DNA from: Eublepharis macularius
Taxonomy: Eukaryota; Chordata; Lepidosauria; Squamata; Eublepharidae
Assembly: GCF_028583425.1 (NCBI RefSeq)
Contig: NC_072791.1
Coordinates: 14,341,868 to 14,405,867, forward strand
Reading direction: 5' to 3'
DNA: 64,000 bases
Both the position numbers and the translations under genes were made by a program. Below the pieces are notes generated by a model that made no database searches, was not told where the DNA came from, and was given only the letters and a program-made list of their open reading frames with translations. Shown one piece after another: positions 32,803 to 44,277 of this stretch; position 1 is the first letter of the stretch, and every line of letters begins with the position of its first letter.

Positions 32803-33019
32803 AGCCAAGCTACAAGTGATGAATTACACTTGCCTGGCAAGTGAACAGGGAGGAATACACGTGAGCAAGTGGCAAGTGAACAGACTCACGTGTATTCCTC
32901 CCTGTTCACTTGCCATTCACATACTCTCCACTTGAATGGCAAGTGAACAGGGAGGAATATACGTGACGTGAGTCTGCTCAGTTGCCAGGCAAGTGTAATT
33001 CATCACTTGTAGCTTGGCT
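32803..33019. mobile_element. Foldback element, RGCCAAGCTACAAGTG family
   Basis: The ends AGCCAAGCTACAAGTGATG and CATCACTTGTAGCTTGGCT are exact complements. The complementarity continues outside, into CTGAG on the left and CTCAG on the right. Inside, GTGAACAGGGAGGAATACAC-type words recur several times in both orientations. Confidence 0.85.
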
Positions 33020-33024
33020 CTCAG

Positions 33025-33955
33025 TGGCTCCTGTTGTGCTACAAACCAGTGCTGCAGGGCCACCGTGAGGCTAATGATGGGCTTTAGCTCTCCTGCTGCA
33101 TCCTCCCCCAGATTGGAAGAAGTGAAGTGGGAGGCAATTTGTGAGCTGACACCAACTACTGTGGCTGATGAGGGGTCCAGGCCAAGTGGCCCCGGAGGCT
33201 CAGGCAGAGCTGCTGGGGCTTGGCACTGTGTGTTCCTGGCAGAGACCCAACAGGGAATTTTCCTGTAAATTAAAGGGCCAGTCTGGCTTGGGAGAAACGG
33301 ATGGTTTTTGCTGATTCTCCCTACCTGCTGCAGACCCGATTCCCTTCCTCCACCCCATCCTTTAGTGTCATCAACCTGAAAAAGCATCGTTTAGTATGCA
33401 AGCCTGTGTGACTATATGTAGCAGTGTTGTAGGTAGGGGTGCTTTTGGATATTCCCAACTTGCAACAACCATTCTTGTTGCCTCTGCTGTGCAGGAGTGA
33501 GAGTGGGAGCCCCCAGCCGGGATAGCCGGGCTCCAACTGGCTCCTCCCTTCCCTATCAGCTGGTAAGTCCAGGGATTGCCGTGGCATCCCCATTATTTCT
33601 GCCAGCAACCTGGCATTCCTGAACCCCAAAAAAGTGCTCTGAAATAAATTTATGAAGCAATATCAACTTTTCCGAAACTTCGTGAAAATGAGACTTAATG
33701 CTCTTTCTGAAATTCCAAAACGAAACGAAAATGAAAATGAACAACCCCTTACGCAAACCGCTAGTTGTAGGTCCGGATCTTGTATCTGCCCTGAACATTT
33801 TAGGTGGCCTTTAGGTGGACCTAGACAAGTCATTCTATCCCAGCTTTAGTCTTGCTTGCTTGGGGGCTGGACTGGAAAGCCAAAAAAGCCCTAGTGGTTC
33901 CATTGCCCTCACCTGATGGAGGACACAATGGAGCCAAGGTAGTTCCATGCCACAG
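33025..33955. other. No recognised gene
   Basis: Unique-looking intron DNA. A 156-codon frame on the minus strand (32917-33387) begins inside the foldback element and has no motif. Confidence 0.45.
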
Positions 33956-33964
33956 GAGAGCATT

Positions 33965-34262
33965 TATGCTTGCATGACTAAATTTTGTTCCTTCTCAAGT
34001 TATTCAAGGTCGAGTATAAAGGATTCCATATTCTGATAGACTATGTGACTGTGCTACCAGACACACAGAAACTTTGGAGCATTGTTTATTGGAATGTAAC
34101 TTTTTTCACGGTATGTGTGTCTTACTCTTATTTTCTGTGACAATGAAGGGTTGGCCATACCAGACAAGATAAAAATACTTCTGGAAGGTGTGGACTTAGA
34201 AATAACACTGGCTGTAGACAAATTTTTGGCTTATGTTTTTAAATTCAAAGGATTTTAACAGT
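33965..34262 (+). pseudogene. LINE ORF2 C-terminal fragment with cysteine/histidine motif
   Basis: A plus-strand frame reads CATRHTETLEHCLLECNFF, the zinc-knuckle-like ending (ETLEHxLLxC) of many non-LTR retrotransposon ORF2 proteins. Further on, after a shift, LPDKIKILLEGVDLEITLAV fits the following segment. Frameshifts make it inactive. Confidence 0.6.
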
Positions 34263-34264
34263 AG

Positions 34265-34380
34265 AAAGATCAAGAATCCAGTAGTACCTATAAGACTAAC
34301 AAAATTAGTGGTAGGGTATGAGCTTTCGTGAGTCACAGATCACTTCTTCAGATATGGCTAGAATGTGAGTCCATCTGTCC
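34265..34380. mobile_element. Penelope-type terminal module
   Basis: AGTAGTACCTATAAGACTAA, TATGAGCTTTCGTGAGTCAC and CACTTCTTCAGATATGGC form a widespread Penelope-like terminal sequence in reptiles. Confidence 0.55.
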
Positions 34381-34530
34381 TTATATCTTGGAAAGGAGAG
34401 GGATTACAGAAACTGAATAATAGCCTTTGAATGACAATGGCAGCCGTGATTGGATAGGGTGGGGTAGGGTGGGGTGGGCAGAAGGGTAGGGAGTGTGGAG
34501 AAATCAGCACTGGTAATGATCTATCTTGAT

Positions 34531-34965
34531 CAGGGGTCATTTTGTGGAAAAAGATCTAGAGGAACTCATTAGCATAACTCATTAGCATATGCAATGCCCC
34601 TTGACATCACTGGAAGTGTGTCATTAGCATAACTGATTTGCATATGCCACACCCCCTGACATCACCTATCCTGGCTGTTTTGGACCCAATCCTGGCCATT
34701 CAGGGCCAAAATTGGGTCCAAAATGGCAGAAGGGGGCTGAAAATGGCCAAAAAAGGGCCCAAAATGGTCAGGATCGGGCTGCTGCTGAGTGGGAGAGTGA
34801 TCCACCACCCATCAGAGGCTCGATCCGGACTGTTTCAGCCCCGATCCAGGCTGAAACGGGCCCAAAATGGCTGAGAGTCAGGTGGGCGGGGCCATCTGAC
34901 ATGTGACCTCTTTGGGGAACTGCTGGAACTGCATTCCTGCGCGTTCCCCCTCAAAATGAGCCCTG
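34531..34965. mobile_element. hAT-type MITE, CAGGGxTCATTTTG family, perfect TSD
   Basis: The ends are CAGGGGTCATTTTGTGGAA and TCAAAATGAGCCCTG. ATCTTGAT flanks both sides (34523-34530 and 34966-34973). The interior has repeated GCATAACTCATTAGCATA and AAAATGGCCAAAAAAGGGCC-type words. Confidence 0.9.
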
Positions 34966-34974
34966 ATCTTGATC

Positions 34975-36270
34975 GATCCCCAATGGATTTTAAGTGTGGT
35001 AAAGTCAGGACTTTTAAAAATGGGTTTTTAAAAATTATTATTATTTATTTTTATTGTTGTAGAATTTAGTATGGCATTGCTCAAGATCTGTTGGCCAGAT
35101 AAGGAACTTCATATTTAAAAAAGAGCCAAAGTAGGAGGGGCCCCTGACAGGCAGAAAGGAAACCACTGCCCCACTCAATTTAACTATGAGGAAGCTCCCC
35201 CTCCCCCATTTCCCAGCTGTCGTCCTGGCAACCAAGTGGGAAATGCCTGGATGAAGGAGACACAGGCGAGCCTTCAGAGATACCAGAGCTAAAATGCTTC
35301 TCTTCTCTTCTTCCCATAGAAGCATCCCAGACGTAGCCATGGAGGCAGGCTTCTCACCCCTTCAGCTAGGGGGACAACTGAGATGACCTCCTTCCCCTCC
35401 AGCTGGTTGTCCCTTGGTCGACCAGGAGTTCCTCCTGCCTTGGGGGTGTCAGGGGACCAGTGGACAAAGGGAGCTCCTCGTCCAGCTCCTATGCTCCATT
35501 CCCTGGCCCCATCACAACACCCTGTCAAGTTTTGGCACCAAGAGGTGGCACTGTTGTGAAGCACTGTGGCTCCTCCTTCAGCTGGCCACGCTGTCTGCCT
35601 CCAGCCACCTCTGGCAACTGTAACATATTGTTATATCCTAACAATAGCAATAATAAGAAGGACAACAAATTTTGTGAATGAATATTTAAGACTTTTGGAC
35701 AGTGCTTGCATAGTTGCCTTCCCCGGAGATATCATCTTTGCATGTTGAGTGTCTTTGATACATGCTGGAAAAAATCAATGCCTGTCACTTTATAATATAT
35801 GTATAACTATTATGTATTATAATATTTGAATATTGAATTTATATGAACTGGTACAAAACCATATTAATTAGCACTTGAGCACTTTAAATGTTGTAATATA
35901 CACAGAGTAGAGTATTTTTCTCCCGCGGGAACTTTCTTCCTTTGCTACGTTATTTTCTGTATCGGGAGAGCTGTTGTTGGTCAGGATTCAGACCTCTGTT
36001 AACTGTGGCTTATCACCCTTTGTCAGTGCAGCTTTCTTTATTAAGATGGAATTCCTCTAGTGTGAATTTGGGCCACAATGCAAAAGGAACGCATTAATTC
36101 AAAAACACACTTGATAACGTGTAAAGCAAGGGTGGGAAACCCAAAATTCTTGTGAAAGCCACAGTATCGTGGCCACAAATTTGTGCATGGCATTAACAGT
36201 ATGGTTTTGCTTCTTCTTCTTTGGAAGGTCTTCTCTTTGTTGATGGGAGTAATTCAAGGAAGTTAACGTC
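34975..36270. other. No recognised gene
   Basis: Unique-looking intron DNA. Frames at 35289-35623 on both strands carry no family motif. Confidence 0.45.
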
Positions 36271-36335
36271 AAAGACTCTTGAAAGCTCATCCCCAGGAAT
36301 TCTTGTTGGTCTTTATGGTGCTATTGGACCCGAAT
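36270..36335. mobile_element. Penelope-type terminal module fragment
   Basis: GACTCTTGAAAGCTCATCCC and TTGTTGGTCTTTATGGTGCT match the terminal module family. Confidence 0.4.
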
Positions 36336-36339
36336 CTTG

Positions 36340-37795
36340 TTCATCCTGGGGTTGTGGGAGGAGGAAAAGTTGTATCTGTAAAATTTCTCCTTATGGTGCA
36401 GCTATGAATGGGATTGGTACCTCTGCAGGATTTTATACCATTTTAACTGTCATGGGATTTTTTTGGTAAGGTGCTAAAAATTCCATTTGTTATTCCAAGC
36501 ATGGCTTTCTCAGAACTACAATTCCCAGTAGCCTCTGCGAAGAAATTTCAAACCAGCTTTGGGACCCCACTGTGGATAATGCATATTAAGTTCCCAAATC
36601 TATGGAAATCGCTTTTTCTGGATGGGTGACAAAATCCCAAATGCACAGAGTCAGTTTATAACTGGGGACAACACTGGTAGGCAGTAATTTTAACTAAGAG
36701 CTTATTTTCCAAGTTTTTGTCTTACATCCCCCTTTGATTCAAAATTAGAACGGATTTTTAAAGTAAGGATATTCTGAGAAGCTTCAAGCTAAGAACTCCC
36801 TGAACGCCAATTACAGTGTAAACTTTCAGCGCTGGAACTCCATTAAGCGTGTATGCACTGAGCAGTCGGCAAAAGAAACACTGGTTGGACAAAAACTAAT
36901 CCTCATTATGTAACACGGTCTATAAATACGCTCATCAAAAGTGAGCATGCAGAAAGACCTGGGCATTGAAGTTGTCCAAATGAAGCAACTCTTGCACACC
37001 ATTTGTTATGTAAAATTATTTACAAAAAAAAGCAGGCGGAAAATTGCCAGCGAGTGGATTAAGTAATGATAAAGGGATTTGAAAGCTTCTAATACATGTT
37101 GTCAGGGAGCTCAGAAATAGAGGGATAAATTCTCCAAGGGTTTATGATGATGATGGTGATGATGATTACATCATGTATATTCATTGCCTCCCCCTCCCCC
37201 AATCTGAATACTTTGAACGTGCCAGAAAAGCAAAGGATATTGATGGAAGGGAGAAAGAACACTTTCATCCCCCAAACAGGACACATCCGCATTGCACGCA
37301 TGCTTTTCAGCTCATGTTATGGCTCTGGTTTTCTTATGGAGCTCAAAAACCCTACTAGGGCTTCTGAGGCCTTTAGTTAATTGTGGTAAATAAATTATTA
37401 AAAACATTTTTGATTCTGCCTTTCCATCAAGGAATTTGGGATGGTTTACCTACTTCTCTCCTCCTCCATTTTACCCAGACAACATCCTCTTGAGAAAAGT
37501 TATTTCATTTATTTCAGATATTTACACTCCACCTTTTCTTTGTGGCTGAAGGTGGCTTACATGCACAAAGAGCAGTCAGTCCGCAAGTACTACCCCAATG
37601 CCTGCATCCTGTACCCCGCTAAAAGTCGAGCAGGACTCTGGAGAGAGTGACATAAAAATCTCCTAAATAAATTAATTAATAAAAGGCCCAGCAAACAAAA
37701 CTGCTCACAGCCCCACTGAAAAGTATCTACATATGGTATCTCCCATCTCTTCAAGGAGCTACTACAGTGCAAACACGGGCTTTGATAGATGTCGG
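36340..37795. other. Mostly unique; short SINE piece at 37480-37565
   Basis: TTATTTCATTTATTTCAGAT and GAAGGTGGCTTAC (37500-37560) are SINE-tail-like. A (GAT)n run occurs at 37145-37168. No gene. Confidence 0.4.
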
Positions 37796-37806
37796 GTGGA
37801 CTACGA

Positions 37807-37980
37807 GTCTCTCTACACAAAACATCTTACACGGGGATGCTCAAGTGACTTACTTTCTGCGTGGTCTTATATTCAAGTGTACTCTCTCTACCTAGCAATG
37901 GATGTATATCCACAATGGGAGAACAAGTGTAAGATCTTTCGTTTGAGCATCCCTGTGTAAGATGTCTTGTGTAGAGAGAC
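37807..37980. mobile_element. MITE, GTCTCTCTACAC type, with 7-bp near-duplication
   Basis: The termini GTCTCTCTACAC and GTGTAGAGAGAC are exact complements. Flanks ACTACGA (37800-37806) and ACTATGA (37981-37987) match 6 of 7. Subterminal ACATCTTACACGGGGATGCT pairs with its complement. Confidence 0.78.
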
Positions 37981-37999
37981 ACTATGAGTAGCTAGGAGG

Positions 38000-39110
38000 C
38001 GGCACATCAGGCTGAGAGAGGGTGACTGGTCTATAGTCATCTAGCACACTTCATGGTGGATCTGCATTTAGGACTATCACAGCCTAGCCCAACCTCCTTC
38101 CATAATTCCGACGGTGCCATGTTTAGTTAGATAAGGGTGTTGTGTCCCCTTCCCATTCAGTAGTATGCAGAAGTGGCTATGCATTGTTCTCCAGAAGATT
38201 GCTTCACATGCTATTGCTGGAGTCCATATGCAAACAAGAGACCGTCTGGTTGGTTACCAGCTCCTTCTTTTCAACTGCTAGGCTGCTCGAACTCTCCACC
38301 ATACTTGCAAAGTGGCTTTTGATTGGTCACAGCTGCTGTCCAGAGCACTATCTCATGGGAATGGTTTTGGACATTCTCAAGGTACAGACTTCTATGTGCC
38401 GTTGGTGCTTCAAACTCCAGCTCTGGTGCTTTCGTTTTATTAGTTCGCAAGAATGAATCTTTGTCTTGCTGATTCCAGTAACTGGGTGTCTCAGGAGGGA
38501 TAACAAAAAACCAGCATTTATTGCAATTAAAACATTGTGAAGGTATTTCCCCCCCTTAGGCAGTTTCACTTTGATTTGCAATTCAGTCTTCCAGGCAAAC
38601 TAGCCTGTCACTTAAATTGCTCTCCCAATAAATTCAGCAAAATCCCCCTGTCCTAGAAGCCGCATTTGACTGTTAAAATGGCATTGTTAAATCTCATGCG
38701 GGGTCGGCGGTTGCAGGAGAGAAAGAGTAGCTGACAATTGGTTAATCTCCAGAATCAGAACACCTCGCTATACGCCTGTGGTCTTTCAAGCTGGAATTTT
38801 GCCTGGAAAGGAGATATCGAGGACTTAGTCTTCCCCTAGCTGCTGGAGAGAAATGCTAGAGAATAATAGTCTTTTTCATGGATTTTTTTTACTGCTTTAC
38901 AAACATTCAAGCATGTGTGGGGAGGAGAAGAGGAAAAGACTCCCTGCTAGGAACATCACAAATTTTCAACACAGCCACAAATGTGCCGTTTCTTCTTAAA
39001 CCACTCAAGCACTGACTCATGGAAGGTGCAAGGGCTTCTGCTGAAGATAGGAACATGGGACATCTTAAGGATAAAGGAGGTTAAAAACTCCCTTCCCATG
39101 GGAGATCCAG
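38000..39110. other. No repeat recognised; 38590-38860 is a candidate conserved non-coding block
   Basis: 38590-38860 contains CAATAAATTCAGCAAAATCC, TGTTAAAATGGCATTGTTAA and GACAATTGGTTAATC, and has no repeat character. No coding signal on either strand. Confidence 0.3.
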
Positions 39111-39116
39111 CTGGAC

Positions 39117-39332
39117 TACAGTTGCCAACCTCCCAGTGGGGGGTGGAGATCTCCTGGCATTACAACTGATCTCCAGTCTACAGAGACCAGTTCCCCTGGA
39201 GCAAATGGCAGCTTCAGAGGGTGGGCTCTATGGAATTATACCCTGCTGGAGTCCTTCCCTTCCCCAAACTCCACCCTCCCCAAGATCCACCCTAATCTCC
39301 AAGAAGTTCCCAAGGTGGAGTTGGCAACTCTA
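39117..39332. mobile_element. hAT-type MITE (TAGGGTTGCCAAC family)
   Basis: TACAGTTGCCAACCTCC to GGAGTTGGCAACTCTA. Flanks AGCTGGAC and GGTTGGAC match 6 of 8. The body motif CTGGCATTACAACTGATCTC is intact. Confidence 0.78.
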
Positions 39333-39395
39333 GGTTGGACATCTTATTGATGGCCTTCCGGACTGTTCTTTTCCAGAAGGCCCTTGAGATGTGAG

Positions 39396-39783
39396 CAGGG
39401 CCGGCGGGCCTATTGAGGCCAGGTAGGCGGTGGCCGCAGGCGCAGGGTGCCGGAGGGAGTGCCGGAGGAGGCGCGGCGTGCAGGAGCACATGCCACAAAG
39501 CACCAGCCTCCTATCCCTCCCACCCTGCACCGCTGCCGCCGCCAGCACAAGCCCCCGGCCAGGCGCAGCCACCACAGGCAGGCATCTGCGGTGGCACAGG
39601 CAACCGAGCGGGAGAGCTCGGAGGCCGCCCACCGCAGCAATTGGGCCAGTGGCGGCGCGTGCGCTCCTGTGATGATGTCACGCGTGACCTCATCACGCAG
39701 CCTGGTGCGCGCGCGCACATGCGCGCGCGCAGGGGTGCCCGGCCGGCCGCCCGCGAGCGTGGTAAACCCTTGCGCCGCCCCTA
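39396..39783. mobile_element. CpG-rich hAT-type element, 388 bp, perfect TSD
   Basis: The ends are CAGGGCCGGCGG and GCGCCGCCCCTA. GATGTGAG flanks both sides (39388-39395 and 39784-39791). The centre is a CpG-dense block with GATGATGTCACGCGTGACCT and an alternating GCGCGC/CACATG run at 39703-39731. Overlapping open frames on both strands reflect GC content, not genes. Confidence 0.88.
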
Positions 39784-40029
39784 GATGTGAGCTAAAGGCT
39801 CTCCCGCTCCAAAAGTGAATTGTTTAATCTCAAGATTTTCTTGAAACTTTATCCTGTTTGGTTTTTAGTGTTGTTGAGTTTCTTAAACAATGTATACTGT
39901 TATTGTTTTTGTTTAAAGTTTCTTGGGTGGAAGCTGCTGTGAGTTTGGGGGGGGCGGGGGAAGGATGATTTGGTGATACAGCAAAATGCTAAAATGAGTT
40001 ACTGTTCTAAATCAACAATGATTTAGAAT

Positions 40030-41340
40030 AGGTTATCCTGCACTGGTGACCCCGTTCTGCTGGCTTGGGGCCTCAGCATACCTGAAGGACTGCCTACTCT
40101 CTTACAAACCTACCCAACTGCTATCATCACCACCATCATCATCTATGAATCTATGATCTTCTGAGAACTTACTTCGGGTGCTCCCACCTGAGATCAGGCT
40201 GGTGGCAACCCAGGAGTGGGCCTCCTCGGTTGTGGCACAAAGCTCTAGAACTCTATCCTCAGAGACTCATTTGTCTCCTTCTGCTGCCATCCTCCACTGG
40301 TGAGTGAAGACTTTTTTGTTTCACCTGGCTGTGAGGCTTCTCCCTCACCAGCACCTCCACTTGACTGTCTGCCATCCTGCCAGCTCCCCAGGCAGGTGTC
40401 CTCCAGCCTCAGACGAGCAGGGAAGGGAGTTGCAACTCCTTGTTCCTTCTCCTGCCCTGGAAGTGACAGCGGACTCCAGCTGCCTCTCCCTTCACTTCCT
40501 CCTCAGGCATCACAGGAAATTGCCTTTAAAGGATTCCCATTGCCCCACCTCCCTGGGTTTTCTCCCAGTCCTCACCCAGCCTCCCTGAATGGCCCTTCTC
40601 CCAGCCAATCCGATAGCATGGCTGGGTATATTCTGCAGTCTCCTGGTCCCACCGACTCCATCCCAGCCCAGGGTGGGGCATTTGCTCTGTTCTCTACCTG
40701 GCTCACTCCTGCTGCTTCTGGGGGCTCTCCAGTGGCTCCCTTCCCAGCTCGGGGCCTGTGCTTGCCCGGCTCATGCTGCCGACAACCTCCTGTGGGCCTG
40801 GCTGAGGTGGAGCTGCCTGGGCAACTGCAGGAGAAGGGTGAGTCAGCTGGGTGGCTGGAGGCTGTTCCCCAGGGTTGTGCCTGGGCATTGGCTGCTGCTG
40901 TCCTAATGGTGAAGGTGGCCTGGGGCTCTGTAGAGGCACCTGCAGCTGAGGTACTGGCAGAGGCGGTGCTGCAGGGCCTGAGGACGGTGCCTACTGCTGT
41001 AGGGCTGGTGGGGGAGAGGAGTAAACATGAGAACGGCATCACTGGACACTGATATTCTCCCAGTGATTCCTCTTTCTTACCCTATGTTTTAATTGCTGCT
41101 TTTATATTTTTGCATGTATATTTTATCTTTGTTTTAATTGTTTTAATGATGTGTTTTGTTTGGTTTTAATGTTTTTAAGACATGTTGTTATTATGTATGT
41201 TTTTAATCTGTTAGCCATCTTGGTGGACCAAATGAGGGCAGAAAGTCAGGGTATAAACTGTGATGATTTCTACGATGATGATGACAACGATTACTACTAC
41301 TGCTACTACTATTACTATCTTGCATTATTACCATAAAAAC
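40030..41340 (+). mobile_element. L2-like LINE 3' region
   Basis: A plus-strand frame reads PPEIRLVATQEWASSVVAQ and later HWxVKTFLFHLA, which resembles the L2 ORF2 C-terminus. The 3' part TTTTAATTGTTTTAATGATG, then a GATGATGATGAC/TACTAC tail (41270-41320), is the usual LINE end. A 250-codon frame at 40300-41052 lies inside it, is proline/serine-rich and has no family match. Confidence 0.55.
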
Positions 41341-41375
41341 TGATACTCTGACATAGCTACAGAACCACCTCCCTC

Positions 41376-41990
41376 CCTATGTTTTTCCATGGCAGCTTTG
41401 CTCATCTGAACAGGGTCTCCTGTAGGTGCCAGCTTGCACATGGACAAAATCAACAACAGCCCGTACATGAGCTTTCTCTATGGTGGCCCCTACCCTGTGG
41501 AACAACCTGCCTGAGGAGGTCAGGAGAGGCTCCACTCTCCTGGCTTTCTGCAAATGATGCAAAACCGAATTATTCAAAAAGGCTTTTTACTCAGATAGGA
41601 GATCTGTAGGGATAGGGTCTCAGATGCTTCGCTAATGAGTCAGGGACTATAGACTTTACCTCTATGCTGCCTTTCATATTATCTATTGCTTTAAATATGT
41701 ACTCCTATGTACTCTCTGTGCTTCATGTTGTCTAATGTCAGTTCTAGAACTGATAATGTTCTGTATCAGTATTTCTTCTACTCTGTATTAGATTCTTGCT
41801 AATGCTATGTCTTTGTAAACTTTTGTCTATTTACCCTATGGCATTGTTTATGGAAATGTCTTTGACACTGTATGGAAATGTCCTTGATACTGTATGAAAT
41901 GTACTTGATACTGATTGTATTAGTATCTGTGTAATCTGCCTTGAGTCTCAGTGAGAAAGGCAGACTATAAATGATATCAATCAATCAATC
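41376..41990 (+). mobile_element. L2-type LINE: ORF2 C-terminus plus 3' UTR
   Basis: The frame LWNNLPEEVRRGSTLLAFCK is followed by residues like TELFKKAF, the L2 ORF2 terminus. The UTR has ATGGCATTGTTTATGGAAAT and GCCTTGAGTCTCAGTGAGAA. It ends in an (AATC)n tail at 41976-41994. This is the best-preserved L2 copy here. Confidence 0.8.
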
Positions 41991-41999
41991 AATCATTAC

Positions 42000-42575
42000 T
42001 ATAATAATGATGATGACAATGATGACAATTACTACTACTGCTACTGCTATTACTATTTTGCATTATTACCATAAAAATGTATACATGTTTTTGGAAACAA
42101 CTGCATCTAAAGGGCATAAAAACAAAGCAAACAGGGGTGTAAAAGAAACACACAAATTTGGAACACCAGCTGCACCACCATATAAAATGCAAAGGCTCTC
42201 AGCAAGAACATATGAAAACAAAGGGGAAAAGAGCCTATTTGTACAAAGCTGTAAAATTATTTCTCACCATTTAGAACAACACTACCATACCCTTTCCTTG
42301 GAATCCAGCCAGGCTTGGCTCAGTTATGCCAAGAAATCTGCTACTACTTTCCCCGTTTAGGTTTTTTTCTTTGTAAACACGATGCATAAAATGTTTCCCT
42401 TTGGAGCCAATTATAGTTTGGTTGTAAAAGTGCATTATTTCCGGAAGGTCATTTGTTCTGGCAAATATTCCAGGGCTGTCATTTGTATGGAATCCAGCAT
42501 GACCTTTGACAGATGCCTTCCTGTTACGGAGCCTTTCATATTAAAAATCAATGGTTTTAATGTGGCTCCCATGCA
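42000..42575. other. No recognised gene
   Basis: ATG/ACT trinucleotide runs at 42000-42050, otherwise unique-looking. Confidence 0.4.
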
Positions 42576-42579
42576 CCAG

Positions 42580-42790
42580 AAAGGTGAGAGGTAGCACAGT
42601 GCAATGGTTAGCATCCCCAATTAGGAAGCAGGATGTAATCCTCCCTTGCCCATGAAGCTCGGTTGATGACCTGGGTCCTGGAACCAGTCATTCTTCCTCA
42701 GCATAACCAACCCCACTGGATTATTATGAGGATAAAATGAGAGACACCAACCTAGACTCCATAGAGGAAGGCTAGGATAAACACTACTCA
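42580..42790 (+). mobile_element. tRNA-derived SINE
   Basis: AGCACAGTGCAATGGTTAGC head, GGTCCTGGAACCAGTCATTC, TCAGCATAACCAACCCCACT and GAGGATAAAATGAGAGAC. Confidence 0.6.
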
Positions 42791-43152
42791 CTTATTTACA
42801 ATGTTTTTATGGTGGTTTCCCATCCACATAGGGGCCCCAAGACCGTGAACGTAAAAAACATTAAACCATTTTAACATTAAAACATCATTTAATATAATAG
42901 ATAAAATAATTCAATAAAACATATAAAACACACAAAACCAAAACCAAGGAGAAGAGCCAATAACAATTACTGCGATTATGGTTAGATCGATTTATCCTAG
43001 GGGCATCTGAATATGGCCCTTTTCATTTATTTCTCTTTTTTTGTATGTCATCATGTTTTTTCCCCATTTTGTTAATTTTTATTTCTGGTACTCTTAATTT
43101 GTTTCTTGTAACTTTAAGGTATCTTTTACACTATTTTTATCTTACATGCCAT

Positions 43153-43532
43153 TAGAGAAAGGCCCGAACCGAAATATGAACCAAAGTTCATCATGAACCA
43201 GGCCAATTTTTGGTTCGTGAACCGGTGGTTCGTTGGAGCTCATTTCTGACAAACCACTATGAACCAGTATGATTTTTTGAGTGGTTCATTTGGTTCATTT
43301 TTTGGCTCGTCACTGCAGACAGCCTGGTGCTGATCAATCTGTTACCTAGGCAACAGAGGAGACGGGCTTTCTGCAGACCTTCTGCAGCCCCAGAAGTGAC
43401 ATACGCATGAACCAAATGAACCGGTTTGCAAAGCGGGCAAGTTCGTGGCAGTTCATGGTTTGTGAAACATGACAAACATGACAAACCACAAATCACAACA
43501 AACCACCATTTTCCTGATTCGTGCCATCTCTA
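43153..43532. mobile_element. hAT-type MITE, TAGAGATGGGC family
   Basis: TAGAGAAAGGCCCGAACC to GATTCGTGCCATCTCTA. Flanks CATGCCAT and TATGACAT match 6 of 8. The interior has the GACAGCCTGGTGCTGATCAA block shared with the copy at 10535. Confidence 0.8.
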
Positions 43533-43749
43533 TATGACATCTTTATGCAATGTATCCACCAGGTGAATTTTATCCCATGTTGTGTTTGTACTCCCCCACC
43601 CCTGATGACTTGAAAATATTAACTTTTGCAACAGTACTCACCAGTACTGAGTACTGCACCTTTTGGAGTGAAATTCGCACAACCTATATACCTTGTTCAA
43701 ACTATACAAGCTCTCTTGTGATCAAGCAGTAATAGATCATTCTAACAGT

Positions 43750-44175
43750 TTGAGAGCCAGTTTTGTGTAGTGATTAAGAGTGGCAGGATTCTAATCTAGA
43801 GAACCAGGTTTGATTCTCCATTCCTCCGCGTGGGTCAGTCACAGCTCTCTCCAAGCTCTCTCAGCCACACCCACCTCATAGAGTGATTGTTGTGAGGATA
43901 ATAACACACTTTGTAAACCTCTCAGAGCCAAGCTACAAGTGATGCCTTATACAGGTTGGACACTTGTCAGTTTACCTCAAGTTTTGATAGGAAATGTAGG
44001 CGTCCTGGTTTTACAGCTTGGCTCTCCATTACAGCTGCAAGACCAGGACGCCTACATTTCCCATCAAAACTTGAGGGAAGCTGACAAGTGTCCAACCTGT
44101 GTCAGGCGTCACTTGTAGCTTGGCTCTGAGTGTGGCATTAAGTTGTCCTGAAGGGCAGTATATAAATCAAATGTT
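43750..44175 (+). mobile_element. tRNA-derived SINE split by a foldback element
   Basis: AGCCAGTTTTGTGTAGTGAT head to TTGTAAACCTCTCAG. After the insertion it continues CTGAGTGTGGCATTAAGTTG and TCCTGAAGGGCAGTATATAA. Comparing it with the intact copies fixes the target as CTGAG. Confidence 0.85.
43926..44125. mobile_element. Foldback element inserted into a SINE
   Basis: AGCCAAGCTACAAGTGATGC to GTCACTTGTAGCTTGGCT. Flanks are CTCAG and CTGAG. The arms CTCAAGTTTTGATAGGAAAT and CCCATCAAAACTTGAGGGAA pair almost perfectly. Confidence 0.88.
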
Positions 44176-44277
44176 ATTGTTGTTATTATTATTATTGAAA
44201 GCTTGGACAGCTCAGAACTTTACCATCCTTTCTATTTTTCCTTCAGTCTAATCTTGTGCATGCTGCTTATTCATAAG

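Noticed and set aside
34638..34906. Short frames of MGPKWQKGAENGQK type
   Set aside because: Translation of repeated AAAATGGCC words inside a hAT-type element with a perfect TSD.
39413..39818. Several arginine/alanine-rich frames on both strands
   Set aside because: CpG-rich hAT-type element with a perfect target duplication; no coding signature.
40300..41052. A 250-codon frame rich in proline, serine and alanine
   Set aside because: It lies inside an L2-like 3' region. It has no signal for a known family, and antisense frames are equally long because of GC content.
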